A DNA stretch of 21,440 nt, taken from JAKAKT01 sp041305385. GTDB lineage: Archaea; Micrarchaeota; Micrarchaeia; Burarchaeales; JAKAKT01. Under the pieces are notes generated by a model. It was not told where the DNA came from, did not search any database, and saw only the letters and a list, made by a program, of their open reading frames with translations. The DNA is taken from positions 1 to 21,440 of the forward strand of contig JBFYLO010000075.1 of NCBI GenBank assembly GCA_041305385.1. Direction: 5' to 3'. Shown here piece by piece: positions 1 through 7,110 of this stretch. The stretch's first letter is position 1; each line of letters starts with the position of its first letter. Made by a program: the position numbers and the translations under genes.

Positions 1-250
1 GACACCTGGCGGCAGTCCCACAAACATCGCTGTTTCTATCGAAAATCGCCTCGATAAGTATCTCCGGATGGGCGGAGAATTTCCGGAGTATTGTTTGAAA
101 CTGCTGTCTATAATACGGCGCGTTGACTGATAGCGGCGAATAGGCGCTAACCCCCTCAGGTGTCTTCAATGCCATTCGCCTGAAATCAGCCAGACTGAGC
201 GAGAGTACGGAGTTGCCATTTTCCCCGGCTTTTTTGAATTTTTGCATCAC
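1..250 (-). CDS. Partial unknown protein running off the left edge
   Basis: An open minus-strand frame enters from the window edge and stays open up to an in-frame TAG at 345-347. Two adjacent start codons are possible, GTG at 250 and ATG at 247. A TATA-like stretch at 271-279 lies about 26-28 nt upstream of them, matching the leaderless spacing of the other genes here. The visible part is about 82 residues, soluble, with a basic, aromatic stretch (YYRQQFQTILRKF) and no signal peptide or membrane segment. It starts 84 nt after the stop of the preceding minus-strand gene. I do not recognise the family. Codon choice looks more AT-rich than in the neighbours. The C-terminus is outside the window, so function is open. 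Confidence 0.5.
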   Translation of the reverse strand, partial: MMQKFKKAGENGNSVLSLSLADFRRMALKTPEGVSAYSPLSVNAPYYRQQFQTILRKFSAHPEILIEAIFDRNSDVCGTAARC

Positions 251-334
251 TTCTGTTCTGCTTCCGGAAAAGATAATACTATCGGTTAGGGATGACGGGG
301 TTAAGCGAGACAGTAGATTAGAATGACTGGTCTC

Positions 335-1396
335 CTATTCCCACTCAGGCCCTATCCTTCTGGTCGAGGCAGGGAAGAAAATGCCCGGAGCCTCTGCTGA
401 GACAAGCCGGACGAAGTTCCTCTCCTCCATTGAGAGCTTCGCCCAGAAAGAGCGTCTTGTTTTTGGCTTCTCGGCGTTCTCCCTGTTAAGCCTGCAGATT
501 TCGGATCTCTTCTCGCCGGACTCGACCATCGCCTGGGCCTCCTTAGGGATTATGAAGAAAATGCTCATCCTCTCCTTCAGCCTCCTGGTGAGGACTTTCG
601 CAGTGATGATGCTTGTCCGGTTGTATTTGATTGGCCAGCAGAATGAGTACCTCCAGGAGTCGAAAATCGGGCTCTGGGAGATTTCGGTCGATGCATTCTG
701 AATTGCAGTTAGGTGTTCCTCAAGCTCGTCGAAGAGCACCTCGGCATCCTGGGACCTGGTTTCTATTTCGTCAATGTTCGTTATTATTGCCGACACGTTC
801 GAATCCATGGCCTTGGTGTTGTTTGAAAAGTGCCATAGCGACCTTACGAATGGCCAGCCCACTCCCTGGGCCACCGGACTGCACATGGGGGAGTAACATG
901 CCCTGAGGCAAGACTCGAGATCGGAGCAGTCGAACCTGTCCTGGCCGGTCGAAAGCTTGCATGCGCTCTCCTGGGGCTCCCTGCTTTGGTTGAACTCAAG
1001 CACCTTGGCGAGAATCTCGCCCATCTCGAACGAAGAGGGGTACAGTGAATTGAACGTGATGTTCATTGCCGTGTATTTATCGGTAAGTATCCCCTCTACC
1101 TCCTGCGGGTTCTGGATGATGCTTATGTCCGAATAGTTTGATTCGTTGACGCGAATCATGAAGGAGTCCTTGACCGTGTACATGGTTCCTAGGCCTGTCT
1201 CGAATTTTCCGATGGATATTGTGTAAACACTGGACTGCCCCATTCTCTCCTTGGAGAAGGCTTCGCTTTCGTTAAGGCAATATTTTACGAAAAGGCCAAT
1301 CTCCGCGTCGTGAGACCCGGCGAAAACTGGGCCCTGGAAAGCGAGCAGAACTGCTGCTGCGAAAAGGAAGGCTCTGGCTGGCAATGGTGGGTTCAT
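335..1396 (-). CDS. Secreted protein of unknown function, with signal peptide
   Basis: A 353-residue protein with a clear Sec-type signal peptide: a short basic start, a hydrophobic core at residues 9-20 and a likely cleavage after VFA at about 26. No second membrane segment is visible, so it is probably released or held by partners outside the membrane. The middle holds a Cys-rich patch at about residues 153-172 (CSDLESCLRACYSPMC), likely disulphide-bonded outside the cell. There are about eight N-X-S/T sequons, which fits archaeal N-glycosylation. The region at about 195-235 looks helical and acidic. The start is supported by a TATA box at 1420-1427, about 27 nt upstream. It lies 56 nt after the glycosyltransferase stop. 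Family not recognised. Confidence 0.75.
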   Translation of the reverse strand: MNPPLPARAFLFAAAVLLAFQGPVFAGSHDAEIGLFVKYCLNESEAFSKERMGQSSVYTISIGKFETGLGTMYTVKDSFMIRVNESNYSDISIIQNPQEVEGILTDKYTAMNITFNSLYPSSFEMGEILAKVLEFNQSREPQESACKLSTGQDRFDCSDLESCLRACYSPMCSPVAQGVGWPFVRSLWHFSNNTKAMDSNVSAIITNIDEIETRSQDAEVLFDELEEHLTAIQNASTEISQSPIFDSWRYSFCWPIKYNRTSIITAKVLTRRLKERMSIFFIIPKEAQAMVESGEKRSEICRLNRENAEKPKTRRSFWAKLSMEERNFVRLVSAEAPGIFFPASTRRIGPEWE

Positions 1397-1419
1397 GCTT
1401 GAGATTATGCCAGAAAAGA

Positions 1420-1427
1420 GTTAATAG
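1420..1427 (-). promoter_or_regulatory. TATA box for the secreted protein gene
   Basis: The minus strand reads CTATTAA here, centred about 27 nt before the ATG at 1396, which implies a leaderless or nearly leaderless transcript. Confidence 0.5.
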
Positions 1428-1452
1428 GCTTTTGCTGCTGGCATTATCGGCG

Positions 1453-2613
1453 TTATCTTCCGTATAGCTCGAGCGTCTCATCGGCAATCCTGTCCCAGGA
1501 GAACTTGCACACGGCTTTTTTCTTTCCGTTTGTCCCCATGGCCTTTGCCCTCGCGTAGTCCGAGAACACGTAGTTTATGCCCCACGCAATCGATGACGGG
1601 TCGGGGTAGACTTTTACCCCTGTTACCTCATGGTCGATAATCTCCTCGGGCCCTCCCCCATGGGTCGCGACCACGGGCTTTCCCGAGGCCATCGCTTCCA
1701 GAACAACGAGCCCGAAGGGTTCGTTCCTGCTCGGCACGCAGACGGCCTCGCAGGCCTTGTATAAGTCGAGAACGTCGGATTCGGAGCTATAGCCGGTAAA
1801 GCGGGTGGCGTAGGAGACCCCGAGCTGATGGGCCCGGTATTCGAGCTGGCGCTTCATGTACCCGTCGCCAACAAAGACCGTCCTTGCCTGGGGGTTGTGC
1901 CGAAGAACTGCAGGTATCGATTCCAGCAGGAGGTCCGGGCCTTTCTGGTGCGTCATCCTGCCTACGAAGAGTATGGTCGGGTCGATGGGACCGAGCTGGT
2001 ATTTCCTTTTAACGACCCCGGGGTCCGTCAGTTCGCCCTCATATTTTCCGGAGCTGATGCCGTTGTGTATGACGTCCATCTTCCAATCCGGAACGCGGTA
2101 GAGCCACTTCACTTCCTCCTTCATAGAATTGGAGCATGCAATGACCTTCTGGGAGACGTAAGTCCCGTAGAATTCTATATTTCTGATGTGCTCGGATTGC
2201 CCGCCGTGGAAGTGGTTGCCCGAGCGGCCATATTCGGTTGAGTGGCAAGTCCAGACGACTTTCCTGCGGGCGATGTTCTTGATTTCTGCGAGTGCGTTCA
2301 CCACGTGCCAGTCGTGGCCGTGGACCACGTCGAATTGGCCGATTGTTTTCTCCACCCCGAAGAGGTGGTGGACGAACGAGCGGCTCATGTTGTTCATTTC
2401 GGTGACGAAATTTGGATTTAGGTCGAACGGACACCGGTGGTAATGGACTCCGTCAATGTTGGAATAGTGGGATTGGGCGTGGCCCATCCTCGTAAAAACA
2501 TGGACGTCGTGCCCGGCCCGGTTCATGGCAGCTGCGAGCTCGGTCACGTGCACTGCTAGGCCGCCAACAGGGATGGCGTTAAGCGCTTCCCATGAAAGGA
2601 ATGCAATCTTCAT
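1453..2613 (-). CDS. Glycosyltransferase family 4 protein (GT-B fold)
   Basis: A 386-residue retaining glycosyltransferase of the GT4 / glycogen-synthase-like type, which transfers a sugar from a nucleotide-sugar donor. The N-terminal Rossmann domain starts at once with MKIAFLSWE and the glycine motif GGLAVHVTELA near residue 17, and carries HGHDWH near residue 97. The C-terminal donor domain has FVGRMTHQKGPDLLLES near 218 and the signature EPFGLVVLEAMASGKPVV near 300 (the E-x7-E motif). Length is normal for the family. The frame is open further upstream, but homology-like sequence begins at the ATG at 2613, and a TATA-like box at 2651-2660 sits suitably upstream. It diverges from glmS, whose product pathway supplies UDP-GlcNAc, so a role in glycan or glycoprotein assembly is a reasonable inference. 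The acceptor cannot be read from the sequence. Confidence 0.9.
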   Translation of the reverse strand: MKIAFLSWEALNAIPVGGLAVHVTELAAAMNRAGHDVHVFTRMGHAQSHYSNIDGVHYHRCPFDLNPNFVTEMNNMSRSFVHHLFGVEKTIGQFDVVHGHDWHVVNALAEIKNIARRKVVWTCHSTEYGRSGNHFHGGQSEHIRNIEFYGTYVSQKVIACSNSMKEEVKWLYRVPDWKMDVIHNGISSGKYEGELTDPGVVKRKYQLGPIDPTILFVGRMTHQKGPDLLLESIPAVLRHNPQARTVFVGDGYMKRQLEYRAHQLGVSYATRFTGYSSESDVLDLYKACEAVCVPSRNEPFGLVVLEAMASGKPVVATHGGGPEEIIDHEVTGVKVYPDPSSIAWGINYVFSDYARAKAMGTNGKKKAVCKFSWDRIADETLELYGR

Positions 2614-2650
2614 TTGGTTGCACCGAAAGAGAAGGGGACACGTAGCAAAG

Positions 2651-2660
2651 CTTTTTAAGC
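2651..2660 (-). promoter_or_regulatory. TATA box for the GT4 gene
   Basis: The minus strand reads GCTTAAAAAG, centred about 42 nt upstream of the ATG at 2613, which implies a leader of roughly 16 nt. No Shine-Dalgarno is visible in that leader. Confidence 0.4.
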
Positions 2661-2704
2661 CTGCATAATCCGCTCCCCCCAACGCAAAAATATGTTTTCG
2701 GAAG

Positions 2705-2714
2705 TATTTAAATA
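2705..2714. promoter_or_regulatory. Palindromic TATTTAAATA in the divergent intergenic region
   Basis: A perfect 10-bp palindrome that would be an excellent archaeal TATA box in either direction. It is about 90 nt from the GT4 start and about 120 nt from glmS, too far for the leaderless spacing seen elsewhere. It could drive an upstream transcript, bind a regulator, or be chance. On the plus strand only a 20-codon ORF (ATG at 2729) follows. Confidence 0.3.
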
Positions 2715-2800
2715 GGTATGCTGGGGGTATGCAGAAGTCATACTCGAAAGTGGGTAATGGAGCCCGATGGACTTCTTACACGACACCGTAAACGGAACTC

Positions 2801-2808
2801 TTTATATT
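2801..2808 (+). promoter_or_regulatory. TATA box for the glmS operon
   Basis: TTTATATT centred 26-27 nt before the ATG at 2831, so transcription should begin at or next to the start codon. No glmS ribozyme-like leader can fit. Confidence 0.6.
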
Positions 2809-2830
2809 ACTGACTCCCAAATCTGAAACC

Positions 2831-4654
2831 ATGTGCGGCATATTTGGGATAACATTCAAGCAGGCCAGGGACGACCTCGGGGAAGTGCTGGTCAAGGGGG
2901 GAAGGAATCTCACCTACCGGGGATATGATTCAGTCGGATGCGTGGCTGTCGACGGCTCCAAGGCAGACCTTCGGAAGGACGTCGGGACCATAGACGAGGT
3001 CGCAAAAAAGCTCAGCCTTGCGGATATGAGGGGGGACAGGGGGATCTGCCAGCTCAGGTGGGCCACCTTCGGCGCGCCATCGAAAGTGAACGCCCAGCCC
3101 CACTTCGACACCAAATGCGAGATGGTCGGGGCGCACAACGGGAACATAGTGAACACCATCCAGCTTAATGCGGAGTTCAGAAAGGAAGGGATGACTATAC
3201 GGAGCACCAATGACGGCGAGACGTGCATCCATGCAGTTGAGAGGCACTATAAGAAAACGAAGGACATGAAGAGGGCCATGATGGGCGCTGCGAAGGATTT
3301 GCACGGGGATTATGCTTACGCGATAACGAGGCTGGGCGAGAAAGTGATTTACTGCACGAAGATGGGAAGCAGCCTCTATCTCGGAGTGGGCAAGGAGTTC
3401 GTCTGCTGCTCCTCTGATTTGCCATCCATACTCCCGTTCACGAAAGAGATTGTGGCGCTGCGGGATGGCGAAATGGTGGAGTTCACGAACAGTTATTACA
3501 AGATTTTTGAAGTGGCAACTGGAAAGCAGGTGGAGAGGGAGCCTGAGAGAAGCGAACTCTCGGTTGAGTCCGCGAGCAAGGGGGGCTACCCGCACTTCAT
3601 GCTCAAGGAGATTCACGAGCAGCCCGCAAGGGTGGGAACGCTGCTCAAGACCCTCGATGATTCGAAATATCTGGATGTCTTCCTAAACCACATGGACGGC
3701 AGCGAGGTTTACCTCGTGGGGAGCGGCTCCAGCTATAACGCATGCGTTGTCGGGGCGTATTACTTCAACAGGCTCTCGAAAAGGAAAGTGGTCCCGGTGA
3801 TTGCGGGCCAGTTCGAGAGCCTCTATGGGAACGTGATTGGAAAGGACAGCGTGATAGTGTGCGTGTCCCAGAGCGGAGAGACCAAGGATGTGATGAACGC
3901 CGTGAACTTCTGCAAGAAGAAGAAACTGGGAAGGATTCTCGGCATCATGAATGTGCTCGGCTCCTCCCTGATGCACGCGAGCGAGGCTTATCTCCCTCTT
4001 GCCTGCGACCTAGAGATGAGCGTGCCCGCAACGAAGACGTTCATGAACCAGGCGGTCCTGCTGGTCTATCTCGCAGTCAGGCTCGGGGAGAGGAACAGGA
4101 GCCTGGGAAAGGGGGAGGCAAAAGAGCTCAGGGAAAGACTGCACCAGCTCCCGAACCTGCTCGAGAAAACTATTGGGCAGACTGCGCCCGCCTGCGAGAG
4201 GATTGCGGGCGAGCTCCACACGAAGAATGACGTCTATTGCCTCGGATATGGGATGAACCACGGCATCGCCCTCGAGGGGGCGCTCAAGATAAAAGAGATT
4301 ACCTACACGCACTGCGAGGGGATATACTCCTCGGAGTTCAAGCACGGCCCGCTCTCGATTATCGAGGAGGGGTACCCGGTGCTTTATGTGACTTCCAAGG
4401 AGGACTCGCACATGATAATCTCCCACATGAACGAGGTCTCGTGCAGGCACGGCAGGGTGATATGCATCTCGGAGGATGACCGGGGCCTGCGGCACAACTC
4501 GCACGATTTCGTCGCGGTCCCGAAGGACCACGAGCTCTTTGCGCCCATCCTCAATGTTGTTCCCGTGCAGCTCATCGCCTACTACTGGAGCGTGAAGAAG
4601 GGAATCGACCCGGATTACCCGAGGAACCTCAGCAAGACGATAACCGTTGACTGA
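2831..4654 (+). CDS. glmS: Glutamine--fructose-6-phosphate aminotransferase (isomerizing)
   Basis: A 607-residue, full-length GlmS, which makes glucosamine-6-phosphate from fructose-6-phosphate and glutamine, the entry step to UDP-GlcNAc. The class II glutaminase domain (about 1-225) begins MCGIFG with the catalytic Cys2 and has YRGYDS, RWAT (76-79), HNGN (102-105) and D128. The two SIS domains show GSGSSYNA (about 297-304), SQSGET (346-351), VPATKTF (398-404), ALEGALKIKE ending at Glu489, and KHGPL with His505. The C-terminus PRNLSKTITVD carries the conserved Lys602. The E. coli Glu488, His504 and Lys603 equivalents are therefore present. Oddities: Phe80 replaces the usual His of RWATHG, and NAQPHF and AHNGNIVN resemble PurF more than typical GlmS. 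The start is fixed by the obligatory MC and by the TATA box at 2801. It overlaps the start region of the flavodiiron gene. Confidence 0.96.
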   Translation: MCGIFGITFKQARDDLGEVLVKGGRNLTYRGYDSVGCVAVDGSKADLRKDVGTIDEVAKKLSLADMRGDRGICQLRWATFGAPSKVNAQPHFDTKCEMVGAHNGNIVNTIQLNAEFRKEGMTIRSTNDGETCIHAVERHYKKTKDMKRAMMGAAKDLHGDYAYAITRLGEKVIYCTKMGSSLYLGVGKEFVCCSSDLPSILPFTKEIVALRDGEMVEFTNSYYKIFEVATGKQVEREPERSELSVESASKGGYPHFMLKEIHEQPARVGTLLKTLDDSKYLDVFLNHMDGSEVYLVGSGSSYNACVVGAYYFNRLSKRKVVPVIAGQFESLYGNVIGKDSVIVCVSQSGETKDVMNAVNFCKKKKLGRILGIMNVLGSSLMHASEAYLPLACDLEMSVPATKTFMNQAVLLVYLAVRLGERNRSLGKGEAKELRERLHQLPNLLEKTIGQTAPACERIAGELHTKNDVYCLGYGMNHGIALEGALKIKEITYTHCEGIYSSEFKHGPLSIIEEGYPVLYVTSKEDSHMIISHMNEVSCRHGRVICISEDDRGLRHNSHDFVAVPKDHELFAPILNVVPVQLIAYYWSVKKGIDPDYPRNLSKTITVD

Positions 4655-4656
4655 TG

Positions 4657-4663
4657 GGAGGTG
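4657..4663 (+). promoter_or_regulatory. Shine-Dalgarno GGAGGTG inside the operon
   Basis: A strong ribosome binding site just after the glmS stop, 7 nt (from GGAGG) before the GTG at 4669. It decides the start of the flavodiiron gene and contrasts with the leaderless first genes of operons here. Confidence 0.6.
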
Positions 4664-4668
4664 GCAAC

Positions 4669-5856
4669 GTGGCTGCTTTAGAGATTGCGCCCGAAGTTTT
4701 CAGCGTCGGGGCGAAGGACTTGAAGAGAAGGATGTTTGATGCGCTGATTCCGCTTCCCGAGGGGACGAGCTACAATTCATACCTGATTCGCGGGGACGAG
4801 AAGAACGCGCTCATCGACACCGTGAACCCGGGGTTCGAGAAGGAGTTCCTGCTCAATGTGATGGAGAAAATTCCCCTCGAGAAGCTCGACTACCTGATTA
4901 TGAACCACGCCGAGCCCGACCACGCGAATGCGATTCCCGAAGTGCTCGAGGAAGCGAAGAACGCGAAGCTGGTGGTGAGCAGGGTTGGGAAGGGGGCGGC
5001 CATGGATTACTACGGTGTTCCCGAGGAGAGGATGATGGTTGTTGACGAGACCACGAGGCTGCCGTTGGGAGGAAAAACGCTCCGCTTCATCGATGCACCC
5101 TGGCTCCACTGGCCCGAGACGATGTTCACCTATCTTGAGGAGGACAAAATCCTCTTCCCCTGCGACTTCTTCGGGCAGCACCTCGGGATTGCAAAGAACT
5201 TCGACCACGAGGTTCCGCCGGATGAGCTCGAGGAGTATGCCAAGCGCTATTACGGCGAGATAATGCTGCCTTTCAGGGGCCCTGGGCAGAAGGCGCTCGA
5301 GAAGCTGAGGGCGCTCGAAATCAGGATGATTGCGCCGTCCCATGGAATGATTTACACCAGGCCTGAGCGGATAATGAGGCTCTACGCGGATTGGACCAGC
5401 GGGAAGCTGAGCAAGCGCGTCCTCATAGCCTATGTGAGCATGTGGGGCAGCTCGGAGAGGATGGTAAATGAGCTTGGGGAGAGGCTGCGCGAGAAGGGAA
5501 TCCGGGTCTCGACTTACGACTTGCAGAAAGCCGACCTGGGCGAGATTGCGAGGGACCTGGTGGATGCCGCCTGTGTGGTTGTCGGCGCGCCGACCGTTCT
5601 CGGGGGAGTTCACCCAACTGCAATGTATGCAACCTATCTGGTTAAGGCCCTCAGGCCTCCTGCAAGATATGCTGCTGTGGTGAGCTCCTACGGGTGGGGG
5701 CCGATGGCGGCAAAAGCGATTGCCGAGACATTGAAGGGAAGCGCCATCGAAGTATTGGGGGCTGTTGAGGCGAAGACGAGGCCGAAGAAAGAGGACTTCG
5801 AAAAAGTGGATGCGCTGGCCGATGCCATTGCGGAAAAGCTAAACGCTCTTGGATGA
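4669..5856 (+). CDS. Flavodiiron protein (A-type flavoprotein, FprA family)
   Basis: A 395-residue cytoplasmic O2 and/or NO reductase with an N-terminal metallo-beta-lactamase-like diiron domain and a C-terminal flavodoxin domain from about residue 250. All diiron ligands are present in canonical spacing: H80-x-E82-x-D84-H85, H147, D166 and H225. The flavodoxin FMN loop reads YVSMWGSSERM, and SYGWG lies further on. I chose the GTG at 4669 because GGAGG at 4657-4661 gives an ideal 7-nt Shine-Dalgarno spacing. An ATG at 4654 that overlaps the glmS stop (TGATG) would add five residues. It is translationally linked to glmS. No rubredoxin is visible in the window as electron donor. Substrate preference (O2 or NO) cannot be told from these residues. 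Its 3' end overlaps the convergent gene at 5839 by 18 nt. Confidence 0.95.
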   Translation: MAALEIAPEVFSVGAKDLKRRMFDALIPLPEGTSYNSYLIRGDEKNALIDTVNPGFEKEFLLNVMEKIPLEKLDYLIMNHAEPDHANAIPEVLEEAKNAKLVVSRVGKGAAMDYYGVPEERMMVVDETTRLPLGGKTLRFIDAPWLHWPETMFTYLEEDKILFPCDFFGQHLGIAKNFDHEVPPDELEEYAKRYYGEIMLPFRGPGQKALEKLRALEIRMIAPSHGMIYTRPERIMRLYADWTSGKLSKRVLIAYVSMWGSSERMVNELGERLREKGIRVSTYDLQKADLGEIARDLVDAACVVVGAPTVLGGVHPTAMYATYLVKALRPPARYAAVVSSYGWGPMAAKAIAETLKGSAIEVLGAVEAKTRPKKEDFEKVDALADAIAEKLNALG

Positions 5857-6363
5857 CTGCTGCGGGACTTTCGCGAGCTTCTTATTTTTTAACCAAGCCA
5901 GGAAGTCGCTTATCAGTACGGCCTTCGCCGTCTCGACTTCATCCTTTGCCTTGAGTGCGAAGGCCTGTGCGTCTGGGTCGACTGGGTTACCGATTATCTC
6001 ATCCAGTTGCTTGATGGAAGCATCGATGAGGGCGATTTGGTTTAAGGCCGGGTTGTTCTGCATTGCCTTGGCAAGCACCATGGTAGCGAATGAGAACCCA
6101 TTCGACTCCTCCCGCGTAATCGATTCCCTTTTGTTGAAAAATTCCTGGATGTATGTTTCGAGGGTGGACACATCCGTGTTGGTCAATCTGTGGGCAATTG
6201 CGTCCGCCAGCTCCTTCTCCTTGTTCAACCCGCCGCCCCTTTTTATTGCCTCGTACGTTCCAGAGAAATTGCCGTTTTTGACAGCCTGGGTTGCAGTCGC
6301 CACAAGTTCCTCGGATAGCCTCTGCTGTTCATTGTGCTGCTCTCTCACGCCAACAATTGACAT
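5839..6363 (-). CDS. Unknown soluble helical protein
   Basis: About 174 residues, starting MSIVGVREQHNEQQ. It is charged and probably all-helical, with no signal peptide, membrane segment or Cys. The C-terminus is lysine-rich. An ATG two codons upstream at 6369 is also in frame, but the TATA box at 6386-6393 is centred 26-27 nt from 6363, favouring the shorter form. The opposite strand also has a long open frame (5849-6391), but its product is a Cys- and Ser-rich mixture typical of an antisense shadow. The gene is the last in the minus-strand run and converges on the flavodiiron gene with an 18-nt overlap. Family not recognised. Confidence 0.7.
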   Translation of the reverse strand: MSIVGVREQHNEQQRLSEELVATATQAVKNGNFSGTYEAIKRGGGLNKEKELADAIAHRLTNTDVSTLETYIQEFFNKRESITREESNGFSFATMVLAKAMQNNPALNQIALIDASIKQLDEIIGNPVDPDAQAFALKAKDEVETAKAVLISDFLAWLKNKKLAKVPQQSSKSV

Positions 6364-6385
6364 GAGCATACTACGAATTCAGAGG

Positions 6386-6393
6386 ATTTAAAA
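6386..6393 (-). promoter_or_regulatory. TATA box for the helical protein gene
   Basis: The minus strand reads TTTTAAAT, centred about 26 nt before the ATG at 6363. It lies over the gap just after the upstream gene's stop. Confidence 0.5.
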
Positions 6394-7068
6394 CTAGTAC
6401 TCGTAAACTCCGAGGTCGAGCACCACATCGAAGGGCCTGTTCTCATCGTCCCTTCCGACGAAATAGTAATCGACGTTGAATCGGGTCCCTATTATTTTCG
6501 TTATCACGAGTCCGTCGAATTTTCTCCGCTCCGCCTCCTTGAGGTCGGAGTTGGTCGGGCTCGCAAACCTGGAGTTGTCCTCCTCGAAAGCATGGAAATG
6601 GAAGAGGAACATTATGTCCGGGGTTGGCTCGAACTCTATGGGCTCGTAGGAATAATTCTCGAAGCTCTTATCGAACCCGGCGAAACCTTGCGGGACGGGT
6701 TTGTTGGGAATCATCAGCAGCCTGAGCGAGTTGTCGCGGAAAACGATTGCGCCGCCGTGAGCGGACTTCTTGTCACCATAATCGGATTCTATCTCCTCGC
6801 CTGTCCTCTTCCTGAAATCGGCATTCATCTCGAGGCTGTCGAGAAGCCAGATGATTTTTGCGAGCTGGTATGCCTGGAGGCTCTCGCATTCGGATGGGTC
6901 CGAGTTCGGGAGGTTCTCGAAGCCCGGCAATGTGGTTATCTGGCTGAGCCTGTTTTTCAGGTAGGTGCACAGCCTCCTGCGGTCCTCGATGAGGTCGCGG
7001 AGCTTGACGTCGTTTTTCGCAAGGTCGAGCACGAACCTCCTGTGCTTATCGAGAAAATCGTCTTGCAT
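6394..7068 (-). CDS. Unknown cytoplasmic protein, possible divergent JAMM/MPN-like domain
   Basis: A 224-residue soluble protein. The N-terminal third is helical and charged. The C-terminal half looks like an alpha/beta domain with GGAIVFRDNSLRLL near 105 and then FHFHAF with H157 and H159, followed by SPTNSDL with D175. The H-x-H ... P-T-x-x-D order resembles the metal site of JAMM (Mov34/MPN) isopeptidases, where the pattern is HxH, then PSxxD. The spacing here is a few residues longer and the usual Ser is Thr, and the upstream catalytic Glu is not certain. So this is a suggestion only. It starts 42 nt after the stop of the lipoprotein gene, with its own TATA box at 7088-7096. No secretion signal is present. 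Confidence 0.7.
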   Translation of the reverse strand: MQDDFLDKHRRFVLDLAKNDVKLRDLIEDRRRLCTYLKNRLSQITTLPGFENLPNSDPSECESLQAYQLAKIIWLLDSLEMNADFRKRTGEEIESDYGDKKSAHGGAIVFRDNSLRLLMIPNKPVPQGFAGFDKSFENYSYEPIEFEPTPDIMFLFHFHAFEEDNSRFASPTNSDLKEAERRKFDGLVITKIIGTRFNVDYYFVGRDDENRPFDVVLDLGVYEY

Positions 7069-7087
7069 GGTGTGAATGAGGAGGAGG

Positions 7088-7096
7088 TTATTAATA
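7088..7096 (-). promoter_or_regulatory. TATA box for the JAMM-like gene
   Basis: The minus strand reads TATTAATAA, centred about 24 nt upstream of the ATG at 7068. Confidence 0.5.
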
Positions 7097-7110
7097 GCCT
7101 TTCTGCGCCC

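Noticed and set aside
2614..2682. N-terminal extension of the GT4 protein
   Set aside because: The family sequence begins at MKIAFLSWE, and the TATA box lies inside the extended frame.
2614..2830. glmS ribozyme or riboswitch leader
   Set aside because: The TATA box at 2801 leaves no transcribed leader, and the ribozyme is known from bacteria; no matching core was seen.
2930..3616. 228-codon minus-strand ORF inside glmS
   Set aside because: glmS is unmistakable on the plus strand; this is an antisense shadow.
5849..6391. 180-codon plus-strand ORF opposite the helical protein gene
   Set aside because: The product is Ser/Cys/Phe-rich and without pattern; the minus-strand frame has a normal helical composition and a TATA box at the right distance.
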